Shown here: positions 16,464-24,975 of the stretch, one piece after another | Position numbering within the stretch: the stretch's first letter is position 1 | Layout: every line of letters starts with the position of its first letter | Assembly: GCA_001724025.1 (NCBI GenBank) | Contig: MEDJ01000018.1 | Location: 1 to 64,000 of the forward strand | Reading direction: 5' to 3' | DNA: 64,000 nucleotides | Origin: Acidobacteria bacterium SCN 69-37 | GTDB lineage: Bacteria > Acidobacteriota > Vicinamibacteria > Vicinamibacterales > SCN-69-37 | Notes under the pieces: generated by a model | Told to the model about the DNA's origin: nothing | Database searches by the model: none | Seen by the model: only the letters and a program-made list of their open reading frames with translations | Made by a program: the position numbers and the translations under genes

Positions 16464-17741
16464 ATGCCCACGCCAGCGCCAGCGCCAGGCCGCCAGATCG
16501 GCGAGGATTGGCTCACCGTCATCCTCGGCTTCGCCCTCATCGCGCTCACACTGGTCGGCTTTCGTCCCGCGACGCCCGGATTCGCGTGGGACACCGCCAC
16601 CATCGGGACGCTGCTCGCCCCCGGGAACCTGACCGCATCGCTGACGTTCGGCGCTTACCTCTTGATCGCCGCCACGCTCGGCATGCTCGCCATGGGCGAG
16701 CGCGCCCGGCCGTTCGTCGTCGCCTTTCCGGCGGTGTTCGTGCTGGCCTGGCTGGCACTGGCGCTCGAAGGGGCCGCGTTCATCCAGGCGTGGGGATTCG
16801 AATACGTCATCTTCAGCCTGGTGATCGGCCTGCTCATCAGCAACATCGTGGGCGTGCCGGCGTGGCTCCAGCCGGCGGTGCGGACCGAGTACTTCATCAA
16901 GACCGGACTCGTCCTGATGGGCGCGACGATCCTGTTCGGCGGCATCATGCGCGCCGGCATCTTCGGCATCGTGCAGGCGCTACTGGTCATCGTCGTGATC
17001 TGGTACGCGGCGTTCTGGCTGGCCCGGCGTTTCGGCGTCGATGACGAGTTCTCGACCATGCTCGCAACCGCGGTGTCGATCTGCGGCGTGTCGGCAGCCA
17101 TCGCGGCGTGCGGGGTCATCCAGGGCGATCGGAAGAAGCTGTCGTACGTGACGTCGCTCGTGCTGATCGTGGCCGCGCCGATGATGATCCTCATGCCCTG
17201 GGCCGTGCGCGCGTTCGACATCCCCGAGCTCGTCGGTGGCGCGTGGGTCGGCGGCACGATCGACACGTCGGGCGCCGTCGTCGCCGCCGGCGAGCTGATC
17301 TCCGAGTCGGCCATGAACGCTGCGGTCATCGTCAAGTTCTCGCAGAACGCGATGCTCGGCGTGGCGGCCTTCGCCCTGTCGGTCTGGTGGACGATGCGGG
17401 AAGGCGGCGCGACCGGTCAGGCCGTCTCGCTGCGCGTCATCTGGGACCGCTTCCCGAAGTTCGTCATCGGGTTCGTGCTGGCCTCGCTGCTCTTCTCGTT
17501 CGTGCTGAGCGACGCGATCGTCACCGAAACCGGCGGCCTGATTCGCAGCCTGCGCACCTGGTGGTTCGCGCTGGCGTTCGTCTGCATCGGTCTCGAAACA
17601 CGATTCGGCGATCTCGTCAGCATGGACGAAGGACGCCCGGCCTTCGCGTTCCTGATCGCCCAGGCGCTGAACGTCGTCTGGACGCTCGTTGTCGCCTGGC
17701 TCCTGTTCGGTGGCGTCCTGTTCCCCGCGCCGGATCTCTAG
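16464..17741 (+). CDS. YeiH-type putative sulfate exporter family transporter
   Basis: A 425-residue polytopic protein with about eleven membrane helices. Landmarks: FSLVIGLLISNIVGVP, TEYFIKTGLVLMGATILF, TAVSICGVSAAIAACGVI and WVGGTIDTSGAVVAAGEL, all conserved in the UPF0324/YeiH family. Substrate specificity in this family is not well established; sulfate or sulfonate export has been suggested for some members. A TauE/SafE-type protein, also linked to sulfonates, occurs at 59370. Confidence 0.85.
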   Translation: MPTPAPAPGRQIGEDWLTVILGFALIALTLVGFRPATPGFAWDTATIGTLLAPGNLTASLTFGAYLLIAATLGMLAMGERARPFVVAFPAVFVLAWLALALEGAAFIQAWGFEYVIFSLVIGLLISNIVGVPAWLQPAVRTEYFIKTGLVLMGATILFGGIMRAGIFGIVQALLVIVVIWYAAFWLARRFGVDDEFSTMLATAVSICGVSAAIAACGVIQGDRKKLSYVTSLVLIVAAPMMILMPWAVRAFDIPELVGGAWVGGTIDTSGAVVAAGELISESAMNAAVIVKFSQNAMLGVAAFALSVWWTMREGGATGQAVSLRVIWDRFPKFVIGFVLASLLFSFVLSDAIVTETGGLIRSLRTWWFALAFVCIGLETRFGDLVSMDEGRPAFAFLIAQALNVVWTLVVAWLLFGGVLFPAPDL

Positions 17742-17792
17742 TGGAGGACCGGCAGATGGACGGCACTCACACTTTTCGTGTCCTCCCTCCCC

Positions 17793-18323
17793 TCACGGTG
17801 TCCCGTCCGAACGCAGCAGGCTGAAGAACGCGCGCCATGGGCCGACGGCGTCGCCGTGGCATCGCACCAGGACGCGTGAGATCTGCGCGACGTGTGCGTG
17901 GTCGTGTGTGGCCCAGGTGGCGAGCAGCTGAGCGGCGGTCACAACACCCAGCTGTGGATGCTGCGCCTGCCGTTCCAGGTCCGCGGACGTGAGACGCAGG
18001 TCGTCCAGCGCTGTGAGGTTCTCGGCGCGCCGCTGCGCGAACGCGTCCAGCAGCGCGTCGACCGACCATTCGGCGTAGCGCTGACGACCTCGTTCGCGAT
18101 CCATCGGCCTGAACCGCCGATCATCGTCAGCCTCGAAGAACACGCGCAGGCGCGGCAGCCAGTTGTGCTCTTCGGTGTCGGTCAGATGGCAGAGGACCTC
18201 GAACACGGTCCAGTGTTCGGGGGCTTCGCGGTACGACAGTACTTCGGCGGACAGCGTCGTCGTCAGGGCTCGAAGCACCGATGGGGTGGCCTCGAGATGG
18301 CCGCGCGCGATCTCGAGGGTCAC
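17793..18323 (-). CDS. DinB family protein (MocR-linked)
   Basis: A 176-residue DinB/DUF664-like four-helix protein. His residues are in WTVFEVLCHLTDTEEHNWLPRL and in the C-terminal ATHDHAHVAQISR, the expected metal-site positions. It starts with GTG 18323, overlapping the MocR stop as GTGA, so it is translated with that gene. The substrate is unknown. Convergent with the YeiH-type gene across 51 bp. Confidence 0.82.
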   Translation of the reverse strand: MTLEIARGHLEATPSVLRALTTTLSAEVLSYREAPEHWTVFEVLCHLTDTEEHNWLPRLRVFFEADDDRRFRPMDRERGRQRYAEWSVDALLDAFAQRRAENLTALDDLRLTSADLERQAQHPQLGVVTAAQLLATWATHDHAHVAQISRVLVRCHGDAVGPWRAFFSLLRSDGTP

Positions 18324-19783
18324 GACGCACCGCCGTTCGCCCGACCGCCGCGGGCCTGCAACTCGTGCGCGATCCGGCCGAGCGTGCGTACCGACCTCGC
18401 GATCCGATCGGACCACGGGTGTCCGCAGTTCAACCGGATGCAGTGCTCGAAGCCGCCCTGCGGCCCGAACATCGGCCCGGGCGCAATGCTGATGCCTTCT
18501 GCCCTGGCGCGCCTGAACAAGTCCATCGCGGCGACGCCGGGAATCTCGCACCAGAGCACCACGCCGCCCTGCGGCCGACTGAGCGCGACGCCCTCGGGAA
18601 ACGCTCCGGCCACGGCCTCGCGCATACGCGCCACCTGATCGCGGAACGCGCGCCGCACGCGGCGCAGATAGCGATCGTACCCGCCGTTGCGCAGGAAGTC
18701 GGCCACCGCGAGGACCGGCAGCGTGGCGCTGGCCAGCGACTGCGAGCGCTTCAGCGCCAGGACGCGGTCGTGCCACCGACCGGCCGCGATGTATCCGACG
18801 CGATATCCCGGGGCGAGCGTCTTCGAGAACGATCCACACAGCAGGACGCCCCCGTCGAGATCGTCGGCCTTGAGACACCGCGGCCTCGATCCCTCGTGCT
18901 GCAGATCGCCGTAGATGTCGTCCTCGATGATCGGCACGCCCCGTTCCGCCAGCAGACGCACGAGCGCACGCTTTCGATCGTCAGGCATCAGACACCCGAC
19001 GGGATTGTGGAAATTCGCGATGAGCAGGCACGCGGCAACCCGCGTGCGACGCATGGCCTCCTCGACGCGCCGTGGATCGAGGCCCAGCGTGCTGTCGATT
19101 GGCACCGGCAGCGCACGCAGTCCCCGATCGCGCAGCATGCTGGCCACGCCAAAATACGTCGGCGCCTCCACGAGCACGGTCTCGCCGGGCCGGCACGTGG
19201 CCTGGAGCGCCAGCGACAGCGCTTCCGTGCAGCCATTGGTGACGACCAGATCGTCGGGCACCAGCCGGCCGCCCCACTCGAGCGAGCGTCGCGCCAGCAC
19301 GCGCCTCAGGGCATCACTGCCGGGCGCCACGTCGTACGCGAGGCTCGAATCACCCAGCCGCCGAGCGATGACGCCCATCGTTCGGTTGAGCGCCTGCGCC
19401 GGCAGCAGTGCACCAGACGGCACCGCCGCGCCGAGCGGCACGAGGCCGGGATGGCTCGAGTCGCCCAAGACCGTCGCGAGCGGATCGAGCCCCGCAAAGT
19501 CCGTGATGCGCGGACGCGCCGGCGCGACGCGAGGTTCCCGCAGCGCGTCGGCCCGCTGTGCCCGTACGAAAAAGCCGGTTTTCGGCCGCGCCTCGATCAG
19601 GCCGCGGGTCTCGAGCGTCGCGTACGCGTGGAGCGCGGTCGGCACGCTGACGCGCTGCTGGCGCGAGAACGCCCGCACCGACGGCACGCGATCACCCGGC
19701 TGCAGCGCGCGAGCCTGAATGAGGCCGGCCAGCAGGTCGGCCAGCCGCTGATAGACCGGTTCGCGCGCAGATACGAGCGCCAT
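18320..19783 (-). CDS. MocR/GntR-type regulator with aminotransferase domain
   Basis: A 487-residue fusion. Residues 1-75 form a GntR winged helix (VYQRLADLLAGLIQARALQPGDRVPSVRAFSRQ, landmark LQPGDRVPSVRAFS). The rest is a fold-type I aminotransferase domain with VVTNGCTEALSLAL, NFHNPVG, IIEDDIYGDL and the PLP lysine in GSFSKTLAPGYRVGYI. Such proteins use PLP or an aldimine as effector. The promoter region shared with the divergent DUF2917 gene contains a striking nested palindrome. ATG 19783 is chosen; an alternative ATG lies at 19804. Confidence 0.88.
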   Translation of the reverse strand: MALVSAREPVYQRLADLLAGLIQARALQPGDRVPSVRAFSRQQRVSVPTALHAYATLETRGLIEARPKTGFFVRAQRADALREPRVAPARPRITDFAGLDPLATVLGDSSHPGLVPLGAAVPSGALLPAQALNRTMGVIARRLGDSSLAYDVAPGSDALRRVLARRSLEWGGRLVPDDLVVTNGCTEALSLALQATCRPGETVLVEAPTYFGVASMLRDRGLRALPVPIDSTLGLDPRRVEEAMRRTRVAACLLIANFHNPVGCLMPDDRKRALVRLLAERGVPIIEDDIYGDLQHEGSRPRCLKADDLDGGVLLCGSFSKTLAPGYRVGYIAAGRWHDRVLALKRSQSLASATLPVLAVADFLRNGGYDRYLRRVRRAFRDQVARMREAVAGAFPEGVALSRPQGGVVLWCEIPGVAAMDLFRRARAEGISIAPGPMFGPQGGFEHCIRLNCGHPWSDRIARSVRTLGRIAHELQARGGRANGGAS

Positions 19784-19812
19784 GGAACGACGATGCCCCG
19801 ACATGCCAGCGA

Positions 19813-19896
19813 CTGAACAGATACAGACAGCTGCTTTCTTATATTGTACAGATTCTACTGTACTAGGTGATCTCGCGACCAGCTGCATCTGTTCAG
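19813..19896. promoter_or_regulatory. nested palindromic operator between mocR-type gene and DUF2917 gene
   Basis: Inner palindrome: GTACAG (19846-19851), 6-bp spacer, CTGTAC (19858-19863). Outer palindrome: CTGAACAGAT (19813-19822) and ATCTGTTCAG (19887-19896). Both are perfect and share exactly the same centre (19854.5). The inner part is AT-rich against a GC-rich background, as expected for overlapping divergent promoters. The likely ligand is the adjacent MocR-type regulator. Confidence 0.7.
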
Positions 19897-19925
19897 GCCG
19901 ACGACGACGGGCCACGATCGTCCTC

Positions 19926-20210
19926 GTGACTTTCCACCTCCCCGCCGCGCGGCTCCAACGCATCGACGCCCGCGATCGCATCGACGCGCTCGTCGTCCTC
20001 GACGGCTGCCTGTGGCTGACGACCACACCGGCCGATGACGACATCATCCTGCGGACCGGCGACACGTGGGTCGCAGACCGATGCTGGCCAGTCGTGCTGC
20101 AGACGATCCAGGCGACCACAATCAGGCTCGTCCTGCGGGACGAGCAGGTCCCAGCCGAACACTCCGTGACCTCGGAACTCGATGAGCGCAACAGGTCGGT
20201 GCGTGCGTGA
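19926..20210 (+). CDS. DUF2917 domain protein
   Basis: A 94-residue protein starting GTG (VTFHLPAARLQRIDARD). The segment VVLDGCLWLTTTPADDDIILRTGDTWVADR fits the DUF2917 pattern of a Trp-Leu-Thr followed by D/G-D-x-x-L-x-x-G (landmark GCLWLTTTPADDDIILRTG). Members are small beta-rich, cupin-like proteins of unknown role. DUF2917 genes are often found divergent from GntR/MocR regulators, as here, which suggests it is the regulator's target. Confidence 0.65.
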   Translation: MTFHLPAARLQRIDARDRIDALVVLDGCLWLTTTPADDDIILRTGDTWVADRCWPVVLQTIQATTIRLVLRDEQVPAEHSVTSELDERNRSVRA

Positions 20211-20280
20211 GGTTCGGATTCCGGAGGCTCCGAGAGTCAGATCTCCGGGGCTCCGAAGATCCCGGCTTCGACGATCGCGG

Positions 20281-21207
20281 TCAGCGTCGGGCGACGACGA
20301 ACGATGCGTGATCGACGAAGCCGAGCGATTCGTACAGCCGCACGGCCGGGGCGTTCGACGATGCGACGAGCAGGCTGGCTCGCTCGTAGAAGCGGCTGGC
20401 TTCCGCGAGCGCTGTCGCGACCAGCCGGCGTGCCAGGCCCCGACCGCGCGCGGCCGGATGGACGGCCAGCTGCGCGATGTGAGCCACGCCCGTCCCGAGA
20501 TCGGTCAGCATGATGCCGCCGGCCAGTCGACCATCGCGCCGACCATCCGCCGGATCCACCACGACCACGCTCGACTCCGGCAGGAACCAGCCGCACCCGG
20601 TCCCGGCCACGATCGTCTCGATATATTGCTGCCACTCGGCGGACGTTCCGCCAGGAGCGAACGCGCGAATCCCCGGCTGCTGCCTGTACGCGGCGTCGCA
20701 GAGCGCGGCCATCGCCTCGGCGTGATCGTGCCAGCGCGCGATCCCGCCATCGAGTCGTTCCTGCCCGCCGATCCGCCCGCACATCAGGTATCGGTAAGGT
20801 TCGACGGCAAACCCGCGGCTGGCGAGCACGCGCCCGAGGTCCGGGTGCGCGTCACGCACGCAGACGATCGTGGCCGCGGAGGTCCGGGCCTCGTCCGACG
20901 CGATCAGATCGTCAACGAGCGCAGCGATCACACGCGCGTCCCGGCCGGCGAGCGCCATCACCTGGAGATATCCGTTGTGCGGCACGTAGGCGGTCCAGCC
21001 CGCGGGCCGGCCGCCATCGTCGCTGGCGACCAGACCGGGCAGCTGTCCGGCCTGCCGCGCCGGATCGACGACCTGCCACGGCTCGGCGATATCCCACGCC
21101 AGGGTGCGACGCCACGCGTCGACTTCTGCACGAATCAGCGGGAGGACGTCGGCGGCGGCGCAGCGACGCCAGTCGCGGCACGACACGGATCCGGTCGGCA
21201 CCGTCAT
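20281..21207 (-). CDS. GNAT family N-acetyltransferase
   Basis: A 308-residue protein. The C-terminal GNAT domain has the acetyl-CoA motif AHIAQLAVHPAARGRGLARRLV followed by NAPAVRLYESLGFVDHASFVV. The N-terminal half looks like a second, degenerate GNAT fold. The acceptor is unknown. It follows csrA by 12 bp on the same strand, so it may be read as the last gene of the sigma-28 operon flgM-csrA. Confidence 0.82.
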   Translation of the reverse strand: MTVPTGSVSCRDWRRCAAADVLPLIRAEVDAWRRTLAWDIAEPWQVVDPARQAGQLPGLVASDDGGRPAGWTAYVPHNGYLQVMALAGRDARVIAALVDDLIASDEARTSAATIVCVRDAHPDLGRVLASRGFAVEPYRYLMCGRIGGQERLDGGIARWHDHAEAMAALCDAAYRQQPGIRAFAPGGTSAEWQQYIETIVAGTGCGWFLPESSVVVVDPADGRRDGRLAGGIMLTDLGTGVAHIAQLAVHPAARGRGLARRLVATALAEASRFYERASLLVASSNAPAVRLYESLGFVDHASFVVARR

Positions 21208-21219
21208 TGCCGGCCTGTC

Positions 21220-21468
21220 CTACGACGTGCCGGCGGCCGGGACCTTGCCCTTCAGGCGGGCCACCAGGGTGGGAATGGCCGTCGACGACGCGGCAGCCGC
21301 GGCGTTGGCGGCGCGAATCTGATCGTAGACCTCGCGCCGATGGACCGGCACGTGCGGGGCGGCGTTCACGCCGATGCGGACGCTGTCGCGGCCGACGCGC
21401 AGCACCTTCACCTCGATGCCGTCGCCGATGACGATCGCTTCGTCGACCTTCCGGGTGAAGACGAGCAT
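21220..21468 (-). CDS. csrA: carbon storage / translational regulator CsrA
   Basis: An 82-residue CsrA. MLVFTRKVDEAIVIGDGIEVKVLRVGRDSVRIGVNAAPHVPVHRREVYDQI is the canonical core (landmark VRIGVNAAPHVPVHRREVY), including the RNA-binding R44-equivalent in HRREVY. An extra C-terminal tail of about 20 residues ends in PAAGTS. CsrA blocks translation of GGA-bearing leaders and is sequestered by FliW, whose gene lies 4 bases upstream. The probable target here is the fliC leader (1574-1610). Confidence 0.93.
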   Translation of the reverse strand: MLVFTRKVDEAIVIGDGIEVKVLRVGRDSVRIGVNAAPHVPVHRREVYDQIRAANAAAAASSTAIPTLVARLKGKVPAAGTS

Positions 21469-21472
21469 CGGC

Positions 21473-21871
21473 CTAGTCTACCGGCAGCGGGTGATCGACG
21501 CGATACGGACTGTCGACCGCGATGATCTGGATCCCGCGCATCGTCCCGGGGTTGATGACCACCGGCGCGCGCAGGTTGGCGGTGGCGCGGCCGTCCTCGT
21601 GCGCGGCCACGATCGCCAGCCACAGCAGCGGTTCACGTTCGTGCGCGGCCAGCCGTGCCAGATCGATCCTGTCGAGCGTCGTCGGGTAACCCTGATCGAC
21701 CACGCGGGGATCGACGGCGACGAACGACGGCGCTTCATCCGTGACGCCCTGCATCACGGTGAACGGCGCCATGTCCGGCGAGGCGACGAGGACGAACCGG
21801 CGATGGGCCTCGAAGCCCGGCAGGCCCTCGGGAAAGGTGACGACGCCATCGATGGCCGACGACTGAATCAT
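21473..21871 (-). CDS. fliW: flagellar assembly factor FliW
   Basis: A 132-residue FliW with VTFPEGLPGFEAHRRFVLV at the N-terminus and a C-terminal half ending ANLRAPVVINPGTMRGIQII, both hallmarks. FliW binds either flagellin or CsrA; when flagellin is exported, freed FliW titrates CsrA and relieves repression of flagellin. The start overlaps the flgL stop (ATGA) and csrA follows 4 bases later, the standard partner-switch arrangement. Confidence 0.95.
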   Translation of the reverse strand: MIQSSAIDGVVTFPEGLPGFEAHRRFVLVASPDMAPFTVMQGVTDEAPSFVAVDPRVVDQGYPTTLDRIDLARLAAHEREPLLWLAIVAAHEDGRATANLRAPVVINPGTMRGIQIIAVDSPYRVDHPLPVD

Positions 21872-22755
21872 CGCAGGTAGTCCAGGAGCGACTGGCGCTC
21901 GGCCGTGCTCACCGCCGCCAGGGCTGCACGATAGCTCGTATCCGCCTGGCCCAGGCGCGTGATCGCCTCGGCGACGTTCACATCCTCGAGCGTCGACCGG
22001 CGGGTCTCGGCCGCGCGACGCAGCGTGGACAGCCGGGACGCGAGATCATCGAGGTTCCGCTCGTCGGCCCCGAGCGATCCGAGCGCGTGCTGCGTACGCA
22101 CGAACGCGCGCTCGACCGAATCGAGTCCCGTCTGGATGGCTGCGCCGTCGGCGTTCTCGATGGCCGTGGCCAGGTTGTCGAGCACCGTGAACAGGTCCTC
22201 GGCGTCGGAGCCCTGCACGATGCGCTGGCCATCCACCGTCACCGCCACCGATCGGCCGCGTTCGATGTCGACACGTGTGACGTCGGCGTTGCCCTGATAG
22301 GTCCACGTCCCGCCGCTGTCGGCGTACGGCACGCGATCGACGTGCGTACCGGCGAACAGATACGAGCCTTGGAACGACGAGTTGACGTCGGCGAGCAGCG
22401 CGTCGCGGAGGCTGCGCACCTCGGCGGCCGCCGCCGCGCGGGCGGTCGGGGTCACGTGATCGCCGCGCGCGCTCATGCCGGCGACGCTGACGGCGGTCAG
22501 CTTGTCGGTCATCCCGGAGAGCACCGAGTCGATGGCCGCAAGCCTCGAGGCCGCCGACTGGTTCGCCCGGCTGTAGGCATCGAGCGCACCGATCGTCGCG
22601 CGCTCGCCAATCGCCTGCTGCATCGCCAGCGGATCGTCGCCGGCCCCGGCCAGGCGCTTCCCGGAGGCCACCTGCTGCTGCGCCGTGGCGAACTGCGAGC
22701 TGGCCGTCTCGATCGCGCTGAGGCCATCACGAATGGGATCGAAGAGGATTCGCAC
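21868..22755 (-). CDS. flgL: flagellar hook-associated protein 3
   Basis: A 295-residue FlgL, one of the two hook-filament junction proteins. The N-terminal helix ATAQQQVASGKRLAGAGDDPLAM (landmark VASGKRLAGAGDDPLAM) and the C-terminal helix DVNVAEAITRLGQADTSYRAALA resemble flagellin ends. The GTG start shares one base with the flgK stop. Length is usual for FlgL. Confidence 0.93.
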   Translation of the reverse strand: MRILFDPIRDGLSAIETASSQFATAQQQVASGKRLAGAGDDPLAMQQAIGERATIGALDAYSRANQSAASRLAAIDSVLSGMTDKLTAVSVAGMSARGDHVTPTARAAAAAEVRSLRDALLADVNSSFQGSYLFAGTHVDRVPYADSGGTWTYQGNADVTRVDIERGRSVAVTVDGQRIVQGSDAEDLFTVLDNLATAIENADGAAIQTGLDSVERAFVRTQHALGSLGADERNLDDLASRLSTLRRAAETRRSTLEDVNVAEAITRLGQADTSYRAALAAVSTAERQSLLDYLR

Positions 22756-24125
22756 TATCGCACCATCGCCATGAGGGAATCGAGTGTATCGAGGATCGTC
22801 GTGAAATACCGCGCGCTGGCCTCGTACGATCGCTGATACCGGATGAGATTCGCGGCCTCCTCGTCGAACGACACCCCGGACTGCTGATCGCGCAGCCGCT
22901 GGAGCTGCTTGACGATCTGCTCGCGCGTCCCCAGCGAGGCCTGTGCGGCGCTGATGTCCGATCCGACCTGGTACGCGATGTTCGCCCAGGCCTCGGCCGC
23001 CGTCGCCGATCCCCCGCTCATCACGCGCGATTCGCGCAGCGCCGCGATGGCCCGCGCCACCTGGTTGTCACCCGCCGCGGCCGTGCCCGACGCCGCCACC
23101 ATCCCGGCATCGGCGGCCACGGTGGCTGACACGGACAACGTTGCCGCGGCCCCGGTCACCGACGCCGGCGGCGTGAAGAACGGCCCGCCCGCGCCTCCCT
23201 GGCTGTCGACGCCCGTGGCGTGCACGGCATTCACCTGCGTGGCGATGTCGTAGGCCAGCCTGTCGACCGCTGCCTGGTAGGACGGAATCGTGGTATCGCG
23301 CAGGTCGATCAGCGCACCGATGCGGCCGCCGGTCACCTTGCCGGTCACGTCGAAGTCCGCCAGGTGCAGCGACACGAAGCCCGACGGCGGCTCCGGCGTC
23401 GCCGTCACCGGATAGGCATTGGCACCGACGACGAGCGCGTGACCACTCGAGACGGTCACGTCGACAGCGCCATCGGGCCGCTCGATCAGGCTGATGTTGG
23501 CCAGTTCGGCCATGCCTGCCAGGGCCGTGGTTCGTTCGTCGCGGAGCGCCTCGACGTCCACGCCGCCGGTCACGATCCGCGCGTTGAGTTGCGCCACGCG
23601 CGTGGCCAGGCTGTTGAACTCGCTGACCGCGGCCACGATCGACTGGTTGTGCACGGCCTGCGCGTCCGTCAGCCGCGTCGACAGCGCGTTGAAGGCATCG
23701 CCCAGCGCCTGGCCCGCGCGCACGACGCCCTCGCGCGCCGGCGCCGACGTCACATCACTGGCCAGCAGTGAGAAGGCATCGAAGAACGACGTGATCTGCA
23801 CGTCGAGCGACTCGCCCGGCAACCCGATCATCGCGTCGACGCCGCGGAGCCCGGCCAGCGTCGTCTCGTCGGACGCCCGGCCGCCCTGCTCGCGCGCAAG
23901 CTGGGTCTCCAGGTAGTGATCGCGCAGCGCGCGGATCTGTAGCACCTCGACACCGCGGCCGGCCTGCATCGAGGCGTTCGGCGCAATCTCGGCGAGATCC
24001 ATGCGCCGCCGGACGTAGCCGGTCGTGTTGACGTTGGCGATGTTCTGACCCGTGACGTCGAGCCCGGTGCGGGCCGCCGTCAGGCCGCTCGTCGCGATCG
24101 TGAGGCTGCCGAAGAGTCCTGCCAT
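22755..24125 (-). CDS. flgK: flagellar hook-associated protein 1
   Basis: A 456-residue FlgK. N-terminal rod/hook signature LTAARTGLDVTGQNIANVNTTGYVRR; C-terminal NLIRYQRSYEASARYFTTI (landmarks GQNIANVNTTGYVRR and LIRYQRSYEASARY). FlgK sits at the hook-filament junction beneath FlgL. It is 4 bases from flgN, its predicted chaperone. Confidence 0.94.
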   Translation of the reverse strand: MAGLFGSLTIATSGLTAARTGLDVTGQNIANVNTTGYVRRRMDLAEIAPNASMQAGRGVEVLQIRALRDHYLETQLAREQGGRASDETTLAGLRGVDAMIGLPGESLDVQITSFFDAFSLLASDVTSAPAREGVVRAGQALGDAFNALSTRLTDAQAVHNQSIVAAVSEFNSLATRVAQLNARIVTGGVDVEALRDERTTALAGMAELANISLIERPDGAVDVTVSSGHALVVGANAYPVTATPEPPSGFVSLHLADFDVTGKVTGGRIGALIDLRDTTIPSYQAAVDRLAYDIATQVNAVHATGVDSQGGAGGPFFTPPASVTGAAATLSVSATVAADAGMVAASGTAAAGDNQVARAIAALRESRVMSGGSATAAEAWANIAYQVGSDISAAQASLGTREQIVKQLQRLRDQQSGVSFDEEAANLIRYQRSYEASARYFTTILDTLDSLMAMVR

Positions 24126-24129
24126 CGTC

Positions 24130-24477
24130 CTAGCCCCTCGATGCCATCATCGCCGGCGTCGTCGCGACGACAGCCGGCGTCATCGACGGCCGGCCGTGAC
24201 GGCCATAGTCCGACACGCCCATCGCGATCACGAGCCCCGACGCCGCCGCGCCCATCGCCCGGCAACGCGAAAGCTTGTGTCGGGCCTCGTCGATGCGGCC
24301 ACGAGTGTCGGGATTGCGGGAAATCATGGTGAGATCGGCGGTCTGCATACCGCTGACGGCCGAGGCGAGCGTCTCTTCCGCCAGCAGGACCGCGTCGGCG
24401 CGACCGGACTCGAGCGCCGCGGCAAAACCGTCGAGCGACTCGATCAGCACGGTGAGGGCATCAGGGGAGGGGGTCAC
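24130..24477 (-). CDS. flgN: FlgN-like chaperone
   Basis: A 115-residue helical protein beginning GTG (VTPSPDALTVLIESLDGFAAALESG). A segment near residue 40 (AEETLASAVSGM) and a later helix match the general FlgN layout, and it lies between flgM and flgK as usual. It would escort FlgK and FlgL to the export gate. The C-terminus is Met/Pro/Ala-rich. Sequence conservation in FlgN is poor, so context carries much of the call. Its start lies 17 bases inside the end of flgM. Confidence 0.68.
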   Translation of the reverse strand: MTPSPDALTVLIESLDGFAAALESGRADAVLLAEETLASAVSGMQTADLTMISRNPDTRGRIDEARHKLSRCRAMGAAASGLVIAMGVSDYGRHGRPSMTPAVVATTPAMMASRG

Positions 24478-24802
24478 GGGACTCGAGGAGCGAATCGATG
24501 ATGCGACCCGCCAGCGCCTCGGGATCGGCCCCGAGCTGCCCGGATTCCAGCAGCTGGCGCGCCCGCGCCACGGCTTCGGGACGCACGTCGCCCGAGACGG
24601 CGGCCGCCCGGACGGCATCGTCGGCCAACCTGATCGTTCCAGACAATGTCACCGCATCGGCCGGAGGGTCGGACGGCGGCGCAACCGACCGGACCTCGTC
24701 GACCGTCACGGTCGGCACGTCCTCGGCCCGCACCGACCGCACGTCCTCGGCCTTCACGGGCTGGACCTCGCGACTCGATTCCGCGCGTGGCTCTACTTTC
24801 AT
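24461..24802 (-). CDS. flgM: anti-sigma-28 factor FlgM
   Basis: A 113-residue protein whose C-terminus carries the FlgM signature: VRPEAVARARQLLESGQLGADPEALAGRIIDSLLE (landmark VARARQLLESG and IIDSLLE). The N-terminal half is an Asp/Val/Pro-rich, probably disordered repeat (VxxEDVxxVxxEDV), consistent with an exported anti-sigma factor. It is the first gene after a sigma-28 promoter. ATG 24802 is chosen; an upstream ATG at 24841 would begin inside the promoter's downstream region. Confidence 0.85.
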   Translation of the reverse strand: MKVEPRAESSREVQPVKAEDVRSVRAEDVPTVTVDEVRSVAPPSDPPADAVTLSGTIRLADDAVRAAAVSGDVRPEAVARARQLLESGQLGADPEALAGRIIDSLLESRDPLP

Positions 24803-24852
24803 GGTGTGTTCGCTCCCGAGCGTCCTGGGCCCGAATTCCATCCCTGCGTGCG

Positions 24853-24879
24853 TAATCGGCCCGGCCGGGCGCGACTTTA
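24853..24879 (-). promoter_or_regulatory. sigma-28 (FliA) promoter of flgM-flgN-flgK-flgL-fliW-csrA
   Basis: On the minus strand: TAAAGTCG (24879-24872), an 11-bp spacer, GCCGATTA (24860-24853). The -10 box matches the consensus at 7 of 8 positions and the -35 box at 6 of 8, with exact spacing. The predicted start is near 24846, about 45 bases before flgM. Confidence 0.78.
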
Positions 24880-24881
24880 GC

Positions 24882-24920
24882 GGGAGGCTGGGAGGCGACA
24901 GGCCGGAAGGAGCCTGGAAG
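24882..24920. repeat. GGAGGCGACAGG dispersed repeat
   Basis: A purine-rich unit, GGGAGGCTGGGAGGCGACAG followed by GCCGGAAGGAGCCTGG. Related copies form the perfect hairpin at 29064-29143 and lie at 60126-60175. It occupies the gap between the flgM promoter and flgJ; the remainder of 24921-24975 has no gene. Confidence 0.65.
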
Positions 24921-24975
24921 ATTCATCGGCGGGAAGGCGGAGAGGCCTCCGGGTGCGCCGGCCGGAAAACGGCGT

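Noticed and set aside
18281-19816. 511-residue open frame on the plus strand
   Set aside because: Antisense to the MocR-type gene; no recognisable motif.
20237-20782. 181-residue minus-strand frame overlapping the GNAT gene
   Set aside because: Different frame of the same strand as the GNAT enzyme, which has the acetyl-CoA motif; Arg-rich shadow.
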